A stretch of DNA of 64,000 nucleotides from DASYDU01 sp050248495 (lineage in GTDB: Bacteria > Planctomycetota > Planctomycetia > Pirellulales > Lacipirellulaceae): positions 157,021 to 221,020 of the forward strand of contig JBFWSG010000003.1 in assembly GCA_050248495.1 (NCBI GenBank), written 5' to 3'. This document shows positions 52,232 through 62,600 of this stretch, in pieces; within the stretch, counting starts at the first letter, position 1; every line of letters starts with the position of its first letter. The notes beneath the pieces are model-generated. The model ran no database searches and had not been told where the DNA came from. It saw nothing but the letters and a program-made list of their open reading frames with translations. Both the position numbers and the translations under genes were made by a program.

Positions 52232-53512
52232 ATGGCTGAAGATCTCACGCCCGCGATCAATTCGGACGTCACGGCGAGCGAGGTTGCGCCGGCGGTTGTC
52301 GACGACCTGACACCGCTCGCTGACGACCGGACGGTGATCTCCACCGAGCCGCTGCTCGCGCCAATTCCGTTCGCGGCCCGGCAGCAGCCGAGCGAGTTGG
52401 GCCGGTCGCTGATCGGGCTGCAACTGGGCGACATCGTGCTGGAGGAATATGTCGGCGGCGGCGGGATGGGGGCCGTGTTTCGCGGCACCGATACACGGCT
52501 ACAGCGCACGGTGGCGGTGAAGGTGCTCGCCACGCCGCAGACGGCGGATGCCGATTCGCACGGCCGGTTCGAGATGGAGGCCCGCAGCGCGGCGCGGCTC
52601 GATCATCCGAACATCGCGCGGGTGCACTATGTCGGCGAGGAGCAGGGACACCGCTATCTTGTCTTCGAGTACATCGAGGGGACGAATCTGCGCGACCTCG
52701 TTTATGCGAGCGGGCCGTTTCCGCTCGCCGAAGCGCTGCGGTGCATGTTGCAAGTGACCGACGCATTGATGCACGCCTCGCAGCGCGACGTGGTGCATCG
52801 CGACATCAAGCCCTCGAACATTTTGCTTACGGCTGACGGTCAGGCGAAGCTGGTCGATATGGGTTTGGCGCGAGTCGAACCGGCTGGGGCGGCCGAGCAT
52901 GAGCTGACGACCAGCGGCGTGACGCTCGGCACGTTCGACTACATGGCGCCGGAACAGGCCCGCGATGCCCGGCTCGCCGACGTGCGGAGCGATATCTACT
53001 CGTTGGGTTGCACGTTTTATTTCATGCTCGCGGGCCAGCCGCCGTTTCCGGACGGGACGGCGCTGCAAAAGCTGCTCGCGCATCAGTCGGGAGAGCTGCC
53101 AAACGTCGCGCGGCAACGCCCCGACGTTCCCGAGTCGGTTGTCGATATTCTGGAGACAATGCTAGCGAAGCGGCCCGAAGACCGTTTCCAGAGCCCGGCC
53201 GAGCTGATGTCCGCGCTGATTGCGGTTTCGGAGCAACAGGGCGTGACGTACCCGCAAGCTTCGCTGCCGATCGGCTGGACCGCGCGTCCCGCGCCGACAA
53301 CCTGGCTGCGACGGCATTCGCCCTGGGTGGTACCGGCTGCGTTGCTGTTGCTTTCTGTTCTGGTCCTTGGGATCGTGTGGCATCGCCAGCAGCCGGCGCC
53401 GGCGTTTCAGGAGTTGCGGCTCGAAAGTGATTCGGGCGGTAATACTGGAACTTCCAATCGCGAAGCGGCGGAGACGCGCCTGCCGCCGGTAGAAACGGAA
53501 TCCCCTCGATGA
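52232..53512 (+). CDS. Membrane-anchored Ser/Thr protein kinase
   Basis: A 426-residue kinase. Domain about 70-340: GGGGMGAVFRG, Lys97 in VAVKVL, HRDIKPSN (189-196), APEQARDARLADVRSDIYSL. The usual DFG is DMG (209-211), which keeps the metal-binding Asp. A single membrane segment follows (VVPAALLLLSVLVLGIVW, about 371-389) and a short external tail. Its stop overlaps the start of a POT transporter by 4 nt (ATGA), so the two are made together. Confidence 0.92.
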   Translation: MAEDLTPAINSDVTASEVAPAVVDDLTPLADDRTVISTEPLLAPIPFAARQQPSELGRSLIGLQLGDIVLEEYVGGGGMGAVFRGTDTRLQRTVAVKVLATPQTADADSHGRFEMEARSAARLDHPNIARVHYVGEEQGHRYLVFEYIEGTNLRDLVYASGPFPLAEALRCMLQVTDALMHASQRDVVHRDIKPSNILLTADGQAKLVDMGLARVEPAGAAEHELTTSGVTLGTFDYMAPEQARDARLADVRSDIYSLGCTFYFMLAGQPPFPDGTALQKLLAHQSGELPNVARQRPDVPESVVDILETMLAKRPEDRFQSPAELMSALIAVSEQQGVTYPQASLPIGWTARPAPTTWLRRHSPWVVPAALLLLSVLVLGIVWHRQQPAPAFQELRLESDSGGNTGTSNREAAETRLPPVETESPR

Positions 53513-54912
53513 GCAATTCAACCGGCCGATTGGCAAACGCCGACGGCAGCTATCTGACGACGCCAGTGCAAATGACGGGGATGCCCAGCGGTATCCCTTA
53601 CATCATTGGCAACGAAGCGGCCGAGCGGTTCAGCTATTACGGGATGAACGGGATCCTGTTCGCGTTCCTGACCGAATATCTGCGGAACTCGGCGGGAGAG
53701 ATGACGCCACTGGATGTCAACGTGGCCAACCAATGGGTCCACTATTTCATCATGGCTGTCTATGCGTTTCCACTCGTGGGAGCGATTCTTAGCGACTGGC
53801 TGTTTGGCAAGTATCGAATGATTGTGTGGGTCTCGATTCTGTATTGCCTGGGACATGGTCTGTTGGCGCTGATGGACTTTCCAGCCGTCACCCATCTCGA
53901 ACCAAAGGTGATGCTGGCGATGGGGCTGGGATTGATCGCGCTGGGGGCGGGCGGGATCAAACCTTGCGTGTCCGCGCACGTCGGCGACCAATTCGGCGAG
54001 CTCAACAAGCACTTGATCCCCAAAGTCTTTTCCTGGTTCTATTTTTCGATCAATGCAGGTTCGGCGGTCTCGATGTTTTTGACACCCTGGCTACTCAAGA
54101 ATCACGGACCCGGCTGGGCGTTCGGCGTGCCGGGCGTGCTGATGGTCCTGGCGACGATCGTGTTTTGGATGGGGCGCTACAAGTTTGTGCACATTCCACC
54201 GAGCGGCAGAGAATTCTTCAAAGAAACCCTGAGCGACAACGGCGTACGCGCCGTGGTCAATCTGGTGCCGCTCTACATCATGGTGCTGCCTTTCTTTTCG
54301 TTGTTCGATCAACAGCATTCGTCTTGGGTCGAACAGGCCAAGAGCATGAACTGCATGTTCTTCGGATACGAGATTCTTCCGTCGCAGATCCAGGCCGTAA
54401 ATCCGGTTCTAATCTTGATACTGATTCCAATGTTCTCGTACGGTTTCTATCCCTTGGCCGCCAAATTCTGCGAAGTGACACCGCTGCGCAAGGTGGGCGC
54501 TGGACTGGTGCTGGCGATGGCTGCGTATGTGGTGATCTGGCTGGCACAGATTCGCATCGACGCGGGCGCGCGGCCGCATTTCAGTTGGCAAATCCTGGCC
54601 TATGTGATCATGACGGCGGCCGAAGTACTGGTATCCATTACCGTGCTCGAGTTTTCTTATACTCAGGCGCCGAAGACGATGAAGTCGTTTGTGATGGGCA
54701 TCTTCCTGTTCTTTTCGATGGCCATGGGCAACCTGTTTACGGCGCTAGTCAACGAGTATATTTCCGTCCAGAAGAAATCGGGAAGCAGCGTATTGCAAGG
54801 GGCGAACTACTTCTTGTTTTTCACGATTGTAATCGGCGTCACCACGCTCGTTTTTCTGGTTTGGTCCCAGTTTTATCGCGGCAGGACGTTCATTCAGGGC
54901 GAAGCGGACTGA
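53509..54912 (+). CDS. POT/PTR2 family proton-coupled peptide transporter
   Basis: A 467-residue MFS protein of the POT family. The proton-coupling signature is NEAAERFSYYGM (ExxERFxYY), with LGAGGIKPCVSAHVGDQFGE and FSWFYFSINAGSAVSMFLTP as further POT boxes. Roughly 12-14 membrane segments are visible. It imports di- and tripeptides with protons in other organisms. The 4-nt overlap with the kinase gene suggests coordinated synthesis and possibly phosphoregulation of uptake (inference). Confidence 0.93.
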   Translation: MSNSTGRLANADGSYLTTPVQMTGMPSGIPYIIGNEAAERFSYYGMNGILFAFLTEYLRNSAGEMTPLDVNVANQWVHYFIMAVYAFPLVGAILSDWLFGKYRMIVWVSILYCLGHGLLALMDFPAVTHLEPKVMLAMGLGLIALGAGGIKPCVSAHVGDQFGELNKHLIPKVFSWFYFSINAGSAVSMFLTPWLLKNHGPGWAFGVPGVLMVLATIVFWMGRYKFVHIPPSGREFFKETLSDNGVRAVVNLVPLYIMVLPFFSLFDQQHSSWVEQAKSMNCMFFGYEILPSQIQAVNPVLILILIPMFSYGFYPLAAKFCEVTPLRKVGAGLVLAMAAYVVIWLAQIRIDAGARPHFSWQILAYVIMTAAEVLVSITVLEFSYTQAPKTMKSFVMGIFLFFSMAMGNLFTALVNEYISVQKKSGSSVLQGANYFLFFTIVIGVTTLVFLVWSQFYRGRTFIQGEAD

Positions 54913-55093
54913 GAAATTCAGCAATTTCCATCCGCGATCCAAGATTCCGCAGCCATCGCGGCGGTTGACAAGGGCTCGATTGGAGTCAATTATTTCAGGT
55001 AATTCCTGCCGCGGTCGCGTACGTGCGGCCGCCCCGGCTGGCCGATTCGGCTGGCTCCTGACTTGAGCAGTTTTCCCCTTCGGAGAATGTTTG

Positions 55094-55489
55094 ATGCGCA
55101 CCCTCTGCTCGTTTCTCGCCGCCTGTGTGTTGCTCGGGCTCGTGACGCGGCCGGCCGCGGCTGTGTTGCAATTCTACAAGGTTTGGGAAGAGGAATATCT
55201 CACCAACCATCCGGATCAGGAGTATGCCAAGCTGGTGAAGAAGCCGGCCAATCGCTGCTTCGTCTGCCACGTCGGCAAGAACCGCAAGCATCGCAACGAG
55301 TACGGGAAGTTGATGGAAGCCGATCTCGATCCGCGGAAGGACACGAAGAACAAGGAAAAGATCCTGGAAGTGATCAAAAAGGCGAGCGAAGGAAAATTCG
55401 ACGACAGCACGACCTTCGCCCAGCGGATCGAAGCGAGCAAATTTCCGGCCGGCGAACTGGAAGACTTGAAGAAAGAGCCGGCGGAGTGA
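55094..55489 (+). CDS. Small exported monohaem protein (CxxCH)
   Basis: A 131-residue protein with a signal peptide (RTLCSFLAACVLLGLVTRPAAA) and one haem motif CFVCH in NRCFVCHVGKNRKHRNEYG, followed by a helical, Lys-rich tail. GGAG 8 nt upstream supports ATG at 55094. Such small c-type proteins occur often in planctomycetes with planctomycete cytochrome domains; the electron partner is unknown. No recognised operon partner. Confidence 0.78.
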   Translation: MRTLCSFLAACVLLGLVTRPAAAVLQFYKVWEEEYLTNHPDQEYAKLVKKPANRCFVCHVGKNRKHRNEYGKLMEADLDPRKDTKNKEKILEVIKKASEGKFDDSTTFAQRIEASKFPAGELEDLKKEPAE

Positions 55490-55569
55490 GCGGGAAGTAG
55501 TTAGTGGTCGGTGGTTCGTGGTCAGTTGCAGAAGACGATGTCTTCCAGCTAACAACTGGCAACGGACAA

Positions 55570-56526
55570 CTATCCACTCACCGCAATCGGAATCGTCGTC
55601 TTGAACGATTCGCCCGGTGCGAGGACGCGTAGACCGGTTGCATGTCCTTCTGCAGTGAGCCGAAACGAATCGGGCACGCAGGTGTATGGCTCCAGGCAGA
55701 TCGCTTCCCGATGCGGCGGAATGTAGACGATGCACTGCGTGAATTGCCGGTCGAATAGCTGAGTCACGGTGCGGCCGCTTTTCGGCTCGCGGATCCAGGT
55801 GTGATGCCAGCCGTCGCTCTCGACGGCGAGGCCGGTGTACGAAGTGTCGAAATTCCGCCCGCCGATCGGTCCGCCCGACAGATCGGTCTCGGGTGAGATC
55901 GAGAGCAGCTGGCCGGTGGCAAGCATGTCCTGGAGCTTCCAGATTTTCGAGACCGGCGCGTAGACGAGCGTATCGGCCATATTCGCGCCGTCCGCGAGGG
56001 GCAGCCGAAAATAGGTGTGCGTGCCGAAGCCACAGGGCAGGGGACCGTCGCCGGTATTCTCAAAGTGAACGTCGCTGGCGAGCTCGCGCCCACGGACTTC
56101 GTAGCTCACCTGAATCTTAAAGTCGCTCGGCCAGCACTCGAGAATTGAAGCATCGTCCACCGACGCCTGAAACTCACCCACCACGCGCGACGGCGACTGC
56201 TCGACGATACGCCACGGGCGCTTGTGGACGAAGCCGTGGATCGCGTTGCCGAAGGCATCGCCCGGTTCGAGCTGGTACTCGCGGCCGCCAAAGGAATACT
56301 TCGCCCCGCCGATACGTCCAGGAAACGGGAACAACAGCGGGATGCCGCTGCCGGAGGGCCGCTCGTTGCCGCCGGCAAATTCGGCGTGAGCCCAGAGCAT
56401 TTCGCGCGGGCCGTCGCTCAATTGCGGCTGCCAACTGAAGCAATTGAAGCCGAGCGACACCAGCACCTTGGCGGCGGCGCCGGAAGCGGCATCGGTGATT
56501 GTGATGATCTGCGGCGGAGTCGACAT
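55570..56526 (-). CDS. Aldose 1-epimerase (galactose mutarotase family)
   Basis: A 318-residue protein. Landmarks: GIPLLFPFPGRIGGAKYSFG, FGNAIHGFVHKRPWRIVEQS (first catalytic His), CGFGTHTYFRLPL (second His) and EAICLEPYTCVPDSFRLT (catalytic Glu in LEPYT). It interconverts alpha and beta anomers of sugars such as galactose. That would suit intake of galactose released by the GH53 enzymes, but the genes are far apart and the link is inference. Confidence 0.9.
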   Translation of the reverse strand: MSTPPQIITITDAASGAAAKVLVSLGFNCFSWQPQLSDGPREMLWAHAEFAGGNERPSGSGIPLLFPFPGRIGGAKYSFGGREYQLEPGDAFGNAIHGFVHKRPWRIVEQSPSRVVGEFQASVDDASILECWPSDFKIQVSYEVRGRELASDVHFENTGDGPLPCGFGTHTYFRLPLADGANMADTLVYAPVSKIWKLQDMLATGQLLSISPETDLSGGPIGGRNFDTSYTGLAVESDGWHHTWIREPKSGRTVTQLFDRQFTQCIVYIPPHREAICLEPYTCVPDSFRLTAEGHATGLRVLAPGESFKTTIPIAVSG

Positions 56527-56615
56527 ATTTTGATCCGTTGTCGGTGGTCGAATCCCTGTTGTAGAATATCAAAGGACCGCGGACAACGGACGACGCTTCG
56601 TTTTCGCCGCGACGC

Positions 56616-56689
56616 GGGCGATTAGCTCAGTTGGCTAGAGCATCTCGCTTACACCGAGAGGGTCGGGGGTTCGAGTCCCTCATCGCCCA
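56616..56689 (+). tRNA. tRNA-Val (anticodon TAC)
   Basis: A 74-nt cloverleaf: acceptor GGGCGAT/ATCGCCC, D arm GCTC-AGTTGGCTA-GAGC, anticodon stem TCTCG/CGAGA around the loop CTTACAC (TAC), T arm GGGGG-TTCGAGT-CCCTC and discriminator A. CCA is not encoded. Confidence 0.95.
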
Positions 56690-57536
56690 CTGTTGTCTCG
56701 CTGAGTCCTTTGGACGTGCGTTTTATTTGAGATTCGACGACAGCGCATTTTCTCCCGGCCGCTGCTGTCGATTTGTGTCGGCTGCTGTCTGAGTAGTCTG
56801 GCACGTAGTTTTTGCAGGAGTGCGGTCCAAGTGCACTTCGGTCCCTTGCCGATGCTCCGTCTTTGGATTGCGGATGGTGATTCGTTGTTGCTCCCAATCA
56901 GTGTCACCCCACTGAGATCAAGGTCCTCAGAAGGTACTGAAACCCCTGGTAGCGACTCAACACGACGATCAGCTTTCCCCTGCGCGTCCATCTGAGCCTC
57001 ATGCTTTCTGGCGCCGACGCGGCTGCCGTCAAGTGACATCCAACGTCCAGGGCGAGCGGCGGCGCCCAATCCAAGCGCCTGAGTGCAGTGGCGTAGTCAG
57101 TCGGCTTAGGAACCACGTGGAGTCCTCGCGGAGTCTCCACAACCGCCCACGCAGGCTTTCATTGTTCCTAAATGAATTCGACATTTCCTAAGTACCTCAG
57201 CCGCTGCGGTCGACAGACCACGCTAGATTCAAGTGTTGACGCCCGTCAGTGCGCCGGAGAGGGCGCGGATATAAGACGGCAGTCGCGAAAACGCTGGTGG
57301 CTTCTGGGCTCGAAGCCACCAGCGATAGGGTTCCATGCCTAAGAGAAACTGGTTATCCCTCGTTACGGCAACAAAGGAATTTTAACATAAGTCGCGCGGA
57401 CGGCGTGTGATGGCTGGTGATCCGCCTGCGAGCCGCCGCGCCCGCGTTCGACCGCACGTTTTCGTTTGCGTTGAGCGCGATCTGAGCACGGAACTATCGG
57501 CGACTCGCAGGCACACAAACCGAGTTGCACATTCGA
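56690..57536. other. Gene-poor region after tRNA-Val
   Basis: Nearly 850 nt without a convincing gene. Several short minus-strand frames exist; one of 82 codons (56649-56897) runs into the tRNA and ends GDEGLEPPTLSV, as some integrase tails do, but it has no integrase domain. It may be a decayed remnant of an integrated element or chance. Confidence 0.4.
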
Positions 57537-58379
57537 TCAAGACGAGAGGCCGTAGCTCTCTCGAGGCACGTTGATATGCTCAACGCCAAGCCGCGTTTGG
57601 CGTCGACCACTTCGGCAGGTCGCTAATCCAGCGGCTGCAACGCTGACTCCTAAGAGCAGCGTGCTCGGTTCTGGCACGACACTGAACGCGGCGACCATGT
57701 CCCAGCCGTTTCCGCCGTTATCGCGGACTGACATGCGAAGTTCATGGCTGCCCAGTGGTCCGGCATTGGAATTGGCCCAAGGGTACCAGACCGCTTGCGA
57801 CGGCGCACGGTGACTTTGGCCGTCATACGGCAGGTCGCCGTTCCGGACATTGAGCTGCAAATTGTCTTGCAGCGTCTCCACCAGGTTGCCATCGAGCCAC
57901 ATTTCGGCGTTCGACGTGAACGGGAACAACGAATTCGGAATGATCGGCCCGGAGGCAAAGTCGCGCGACGAGCCGGTGATTCCCGGATCGGGCAGCATCA
58001 TGTACATGAAATACACGGCGTTGGGGTCGAACGTGATCGCGCTCTGCTGGAAGACGTTGCTGTTGACAAAGCCGGCCGCGGCGGCGTTTGTCGACAGCTC
58101 GTGGTCGTACGGACCGGGGTGGGGCGTGTAAGTTGCAACGCCGGGGCCTTCGAGCGGCAGCATTGCATCGAGCGTGTCGAGGAAGCCGTCTGGGAAGGGC
58201 GCGGCTGGCGCCGCAAACAATTGAAAATCCCCCGGTTTCCAGATCGGCGAGCCGACTTTCGTGAGCCCGATCTCGGGTGATGCCGCCCGAGCAAGCGTGC
58301 CCAACGTGTTCGTCATCGCCAGGGCACACAATAGCAGTGTCCAAGGCATGTTCGCGAGGATTACTCGTCTGTAACTCAT
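57537..58379 (-). CDS. Exported PEP-CTERM protein of unknown function
   Basis: A 280-residue protein with a signal peptide (MPWTLLLCALAMTNTLGTLARA), a beta-rich middle (DFQLFAAPAAPFPDGFLDTL, MYMMLPDPGITGSSRDFASG, LGSHELRMSVRDNGGNGWDM) and a PEP-CTERM signal (SVVPEPSTLLLGVSVAAAGL, then RSGRRQTR). About 20 residues follow the Arg cluster, longer than usual, so the stop may have been lost or moved. Leftward, like the next two PEP-CTERM genes. Confidence 0.8.
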   Translation of the reverse strand: MSYRRVILANMPWTLLLCALAMTNTLGTLARAASPEIGLTKVGSPIWKPGDFQLFAAPAAPFPDGFLDTLDAMLPLEGPGVATYTPHPGPYDHELSTNAAAAGFVNSNVFQQSAITFDPNAVYFMYMMLPDPGITGSSRDFASGPIIPNSLFPFTSNAEMWLDGNLVETLQDNLQLNVRNGDLPYDGQSHRAPSQAVWYPWANSNAGPLGSHELRMSVRDNGGNGWDMVAAFSVVPEPSTLLLGVSVAAAGLATCRSGRRQTRLGVEHINVPRESYGLSS

Positions 58380-58589
58380 GAGACTCTACTCCAATTCGGA
58401 AAGGTGGAATCTGACCTGGGGTCACATCGAGATCGATCGTTCTCTAATCGAACAAGGCGTGAACGACCGGGCGATCGGGCGCGAAATAATTGTGTTGAAC
58501 ACTGCGCGACGCAAAATCGACAAGCGGCAGCGGCTGGAACAAGGTCAGCGCGCTGCCGCGTGTGTTGAGCCAATCAAACGAACGCTGGC

Positions 58590-59663
58590 TCAGTTGCGGG
58601 AGCGCCGGCGCGATGAAAACGCCAAAGCGAAGAGTCCCGCCGCAAAGAGAATGGATGACGCCGGCTCCGGCACGGCGGCCGCGCCGACGCGGAAGCCGGT
58701 TTGGGCGTCGCCGCCCCACAGGTTCCAAACGTCGATGAGCGTTCGATTCGATTTCGCCAGATCGAACGAAAAGCTGTCCCACGATCCGCCGCGGCGGCCG
58801 GCACTCTTGCCAGCCGACGAGTTGATGATCGATTCGTTCCATTCGTAGGCGTTACCGCCTTGATCGAAGGTGCCGTAGTAGCTGGGCGAAAGTGCGTAAG
58901 CGCCGACGTCGGTCATTGGATAGTTGCTCTTGCCCGTCGTGCAGCTGCCCTGCTCGCAGCCGTAGTTGACCGAGTTGCCCGTGTCGGCCGACGGCAGGCG
59001 ATTGTTCGGCAAGCTGTTCGATCGAGTCGGGTACGTCGAGTAGAGTCCCGTGGCCGGATTGAAATAGGCGGCTTTGTACCACTCGCTTTCGCTGGGAAGC
59101 CACCAGCGGGCGCCGGGATTCCGCGTGATGGTTTCCCAGTTGGTGGGAAACGGGGTGCCGCCCAACAGCGTGTAGGCGCCGGTCTCGGTGTCGCCGCTTC
59201 CCTGGCCATTGTGGAGCCAATTGACGAATCGCATCGCGTCGAAGCGCGTGACGTAGACGACCGGCTTGTCGCCGTAGGTGTAGCTTGTTCCACCGGGCCC
59301 TTGGCCGACGACAGGCGCCTTGACGGCGTACGTGTAGGCGCCGGGAGTGCCGCTCCGCGTGACGCCCGCACAGGTGGGGCAGGCCGGGCCGGCAAACGGG
59401 CTTGGCGAGACGGGTTCCTTGTAGAGCGAATAGGGATCGGTCGCGGCAACCGCGTTCAGAAACTCGACGTATTGGGAGTTGGTGATCTCGGTCTTTCCCA
59501 TGCGGAACGGATAGGCAACCGCGCCCATGGTGCCCGATCCGTCGCCCAAGTTCCCCGCATTTTCAATGGGGACCGTGGTAACGGTGACGGCGTGGGTGGT
59601 AACAGGGGCGAGAACCGTGAGGCTGCAGACGAAGCAGAGCGCTTTGCGAAGGAAATAGTTCAT
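58590..59663 (-). CDS. FGE/SUMF1-like protein with PEP-CTERM tail
   Basis: A 357-residue exported protein. The formylglycine-generating-enzyme fold is shown by MGKTEITNSQYVEFLNAVAA, GARWWLPSESEWYKAAYFNP, GTFDQGGNAYEWNES, RRGGSWDSFSFD and GDAQTGFRVGAA. The Cys pair needed for copper-dependent FGE activity is not evident, so it is probably a C-type lectin-like/adhesive version. The tail VPEPASSILFAAGLFALAF, then SSRRRSRN, is a PEP-CTERM signal. Its ATG overlaps the stop of the large upstream gene (ATGA). Confidence 0.87.
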   Translation of the reverse strand: MNYFLRKALCFVCSLTVLAPVTTHAVTVTTVPIENAGNLGDGSGTMGAVAYPFRMGKTEITNSQYVEFLNAVAATDPYSLYKEPVSPSPFAGPACPTCAGVTRSGTPGAYTYAVKAPVVGQGPGGTSYTYGDKPVVYVTRFDAMRFVNWLHNGQGSGDTETGAYTLLGGTPFPTNWETITRNPGARWWLPSESEWYKAAYFNPATGLYSTYPTRSNSLPNNRLPSADTGNSVNYGCEQGSCTTGKSNYPMTDVGAYALSPSYYGTFDQGGNAYEWNESIINSSAGKSAGRRGGSWDSFSFDLAKSNRTLIDVWNLWGGDAQTGFRVGAAAVPEPASSILFAAGLFALAFSSRRRSRN

Positions 59664-62600
59664 CGAGTGGGTCTCTGGGGTCGGAGAATCGAACAACTCA
59701 ACGTTGCGAGCGCCAGGCAGAGCACGAGCGTAGACGGCTCGGGAACGGCGAGCAGCGTGACGGCGCCGGTTGAATACAAGTGGGAGAGGTCCCAGCGATA
59801 GGGGCTTACGACGCTAAACGTGCCGGTGGGGTTTACTCCGGTCCAGTCGAACAGCTTGAACGTGCGGCCGATTTGCCCGGCAGCATTCGTCTCGTCGGCA
59901 AACAGAAGTTCCAATCTTCCAGCGCGCGTGACCTCAACACCGGATGCGAAGGAGATTGTCGAGTTCCAACTATCCGCTTCCAGGACGAATTGCAGCATTC
60001 CGGCCGAGTCCATCGTCAGGTGCTGGTCAACGACGATCGGCAGCGGACCGCTTGCCGGAACCACGCCTCCAGCCGGATTCGCGTCGTAGTCGCGGACCGT
60101 CAGCATTGCTCCGTCCCTCAGGTCGAGGCCGGCGATGTGGCCGTCGGACTGGATCAGGTTTGCGGTGTTGGCGCCTTGGAGCACGGCGAGCAGGAAATTT
60201 GCACCGCGGGCATCGGCCCCCTTGAGGTTCGCGCCGGTGAGGTTGGCACCCAAAAATTCGTCGCAGCCTTGCGCGTCGCAGAGTCGCAGCCCGGAAAAGT
60301 TGGCGTTCGTGAGATTGGCTCCGGCCAGGTTGGCGCCGCTCAGATCAGCAGGGATCAGGTCCTGGCTGGTCGGCAACGCAGAGAGAGGACCGACGCGAGC
60401 GAAGTCATCGGCGCCGAAGGCCGCGCCGGAAAGGTTCGCGCGGCTCAGATCAGCGCCCGCGAGCGTCGCGCCGTAGAACCTGGCATTGCTCAGATTCTGT
60501 CCGGCCAGGTTGGCGCTAGTGAAATCATTGAAATCCAATCCGACGCCCCTCAGGTCGTGGGCCTGGTAGCTGGCCGTCGAGTAGAGCTGCGCCGGCTTAA
60601 CTCCGCTGCCGTAGACGATGATCCCGCGAATTACCACTCCCTCGAAGACATCTCCGTACCTGACCCGCCTGGCGTCTCCGCTGAGCACCGCGCCCCGGAT
60701 CTCGGCGCCGCTGAAGTCGGCCCCGGCGAGCGCCGCGCCGCGGAAGCTCGCATTCGTAAGGTCCTGGCCGGCGAAATTCCACTGCGTGAGGTTGTTGTGC
60801 TCTAGCGCGATGCCACTCAAGTTGCGAGCCTGATAGTTGGCCGTCGAGTAGAGCTGTGCCGCAGTGATTCCGGTGCCGTACGGCGGAGTGTCGATGTCTA
60901 CGGAGAAGTTTGCACCCCGCACTTCGGCGCCGGAGAAGTTCGCGTCGGTGAGCACCGCAGCACTGAAGTTAGTATTGGCGAGATTGAAGTTGGCGAAGTT
61001 GCCGCCGGCCACGTCGTTGCCGCGAAAGCTAATGCCGTTCAGATCGCGCGCCAGATAGCTCCTGGTCGAAGTGAGCTGCTCGAGTGTGATCCCCGTTCCC
61101 AGGATGCCGGTCCAGCCGGTGCAACGTCCATAGGCGCAGTCGCTCATGGTGGCGCTGATTGGATATCGGCCAAAATTCGCTCGGCGAATCTCGGCGTCGG
61201 TGAAGTCCACGCCAGAGAGCGTCGCCATTTCGAAATTCGCGCCGCTGAGATTCTGCCCGGCGAGACTCAGGTTCGAGAGATCGTTGCCGGAGAGGTTGAT
61301 GCCCGCCAAGTCATGGGCCTGGTAGCTCGCCGTCGATGAAAGCTGCGCCGTCGTGATCCCTCCGTAACCAACCGCTGACGGAGGACCGCAGCCGATCACC
61401 CAGCATGAGTCGAGCACGGCGAGATACTCCCGCCCGAAGCGGGCACCGCGGACTTGTGCGCCGCTCAAATTCGCGCCGCTGAGGCGAGCGGTGTCCAGCA
61501 CGGCACCGCGCAGGTCCGCGCCGCTCAAGTCGGCATTCGTCAGGTCAGCGCCGCGGAGGACCGCGTTTCGCAAGTTGACGTTGCGGCCGTTGAGGTTTTG
61601 CAGGTCTGTGGCCAGAAGCCAGGCCTTGGTCAGGTTGCGACCGGAAAAATCGGCCGCCGGCACCCAGGTGATGCCAACGCTGTCGGGAACCGGCACTCTC
61701 CCGGCGGCGTCCTGGAAAATCGTCGGCAGTCCCGCGTCGAGAGTTGCCATGGCGACGCCGGTCCGGCCGTCGGCCAGGCCGAATGTGAATGCCAGGTTGC
61801 CGCTGCCGCCGACGTCGAGCCCCAGATCGCTAAAGCTGAAACTGGTTACCGTGCTGCCGAACATCGCGTCGCCAATTTCCACCACTTTGCTGAGCTCGTC
61901 GCCTCGCTTGGTGTAGAGCCCGCTGCCTCCGGAGTATTCGCCGCGGAACGCGATCATGTTGAAGGCGAGCGTCGGCGTAGACAGCCCGGTGAATACTTTG
62001 CCGTCCTGCGTAGTGTCCCCCGTCTTGACGATGGTCGCGAGCGCCCCGCCATCGCCGGTGAAGATCCCGCTCCCTCCGGCAAACGTGCCGACAAAGGCCA
62101 CGGTGTTGCCGGTGATCGTCGGATCAAGCACCGCATCGAAGTAGCCGCCGAGCGGCGTGGCATCGCCTTTCTTGACAATCGTCGAGAGCTCGCCACCGGC
62201 GCCGGTGAAGATCCCCTCTTCGCTACCAGTGATGCCTCGAAACGCGACCGTTGGACCGCTGAGATCGAAGTTCGGGTCGATCCAGTCAAACGTGCCGCCC
62301 AACGGCGTCGGGCTGCCGACACCTGCAATCAGTGTGGAAGAAGTTCGCTCCGGAGTGAGCACACGGAGCGTGTCCAGCGCCGAGTTCTCGCCGGACGACT
62401 TTCGGTACGCGATGTACCGATTGCTGACTTGAGGATCGGCAACCGTCTGATACGCGGCAAACTGCGGCCCCGCGTGGGGCGAGAGAGCTGTCGCGATGGA
62501 CGGAGCGTTCTGATAGCGCGTGCCATCGCCAAAAAAGATGCCTGTGCCGTAGCGAAAATCCGGATAGAAGACGCGCGAGTCGAAATAGACGACGCGTCCG

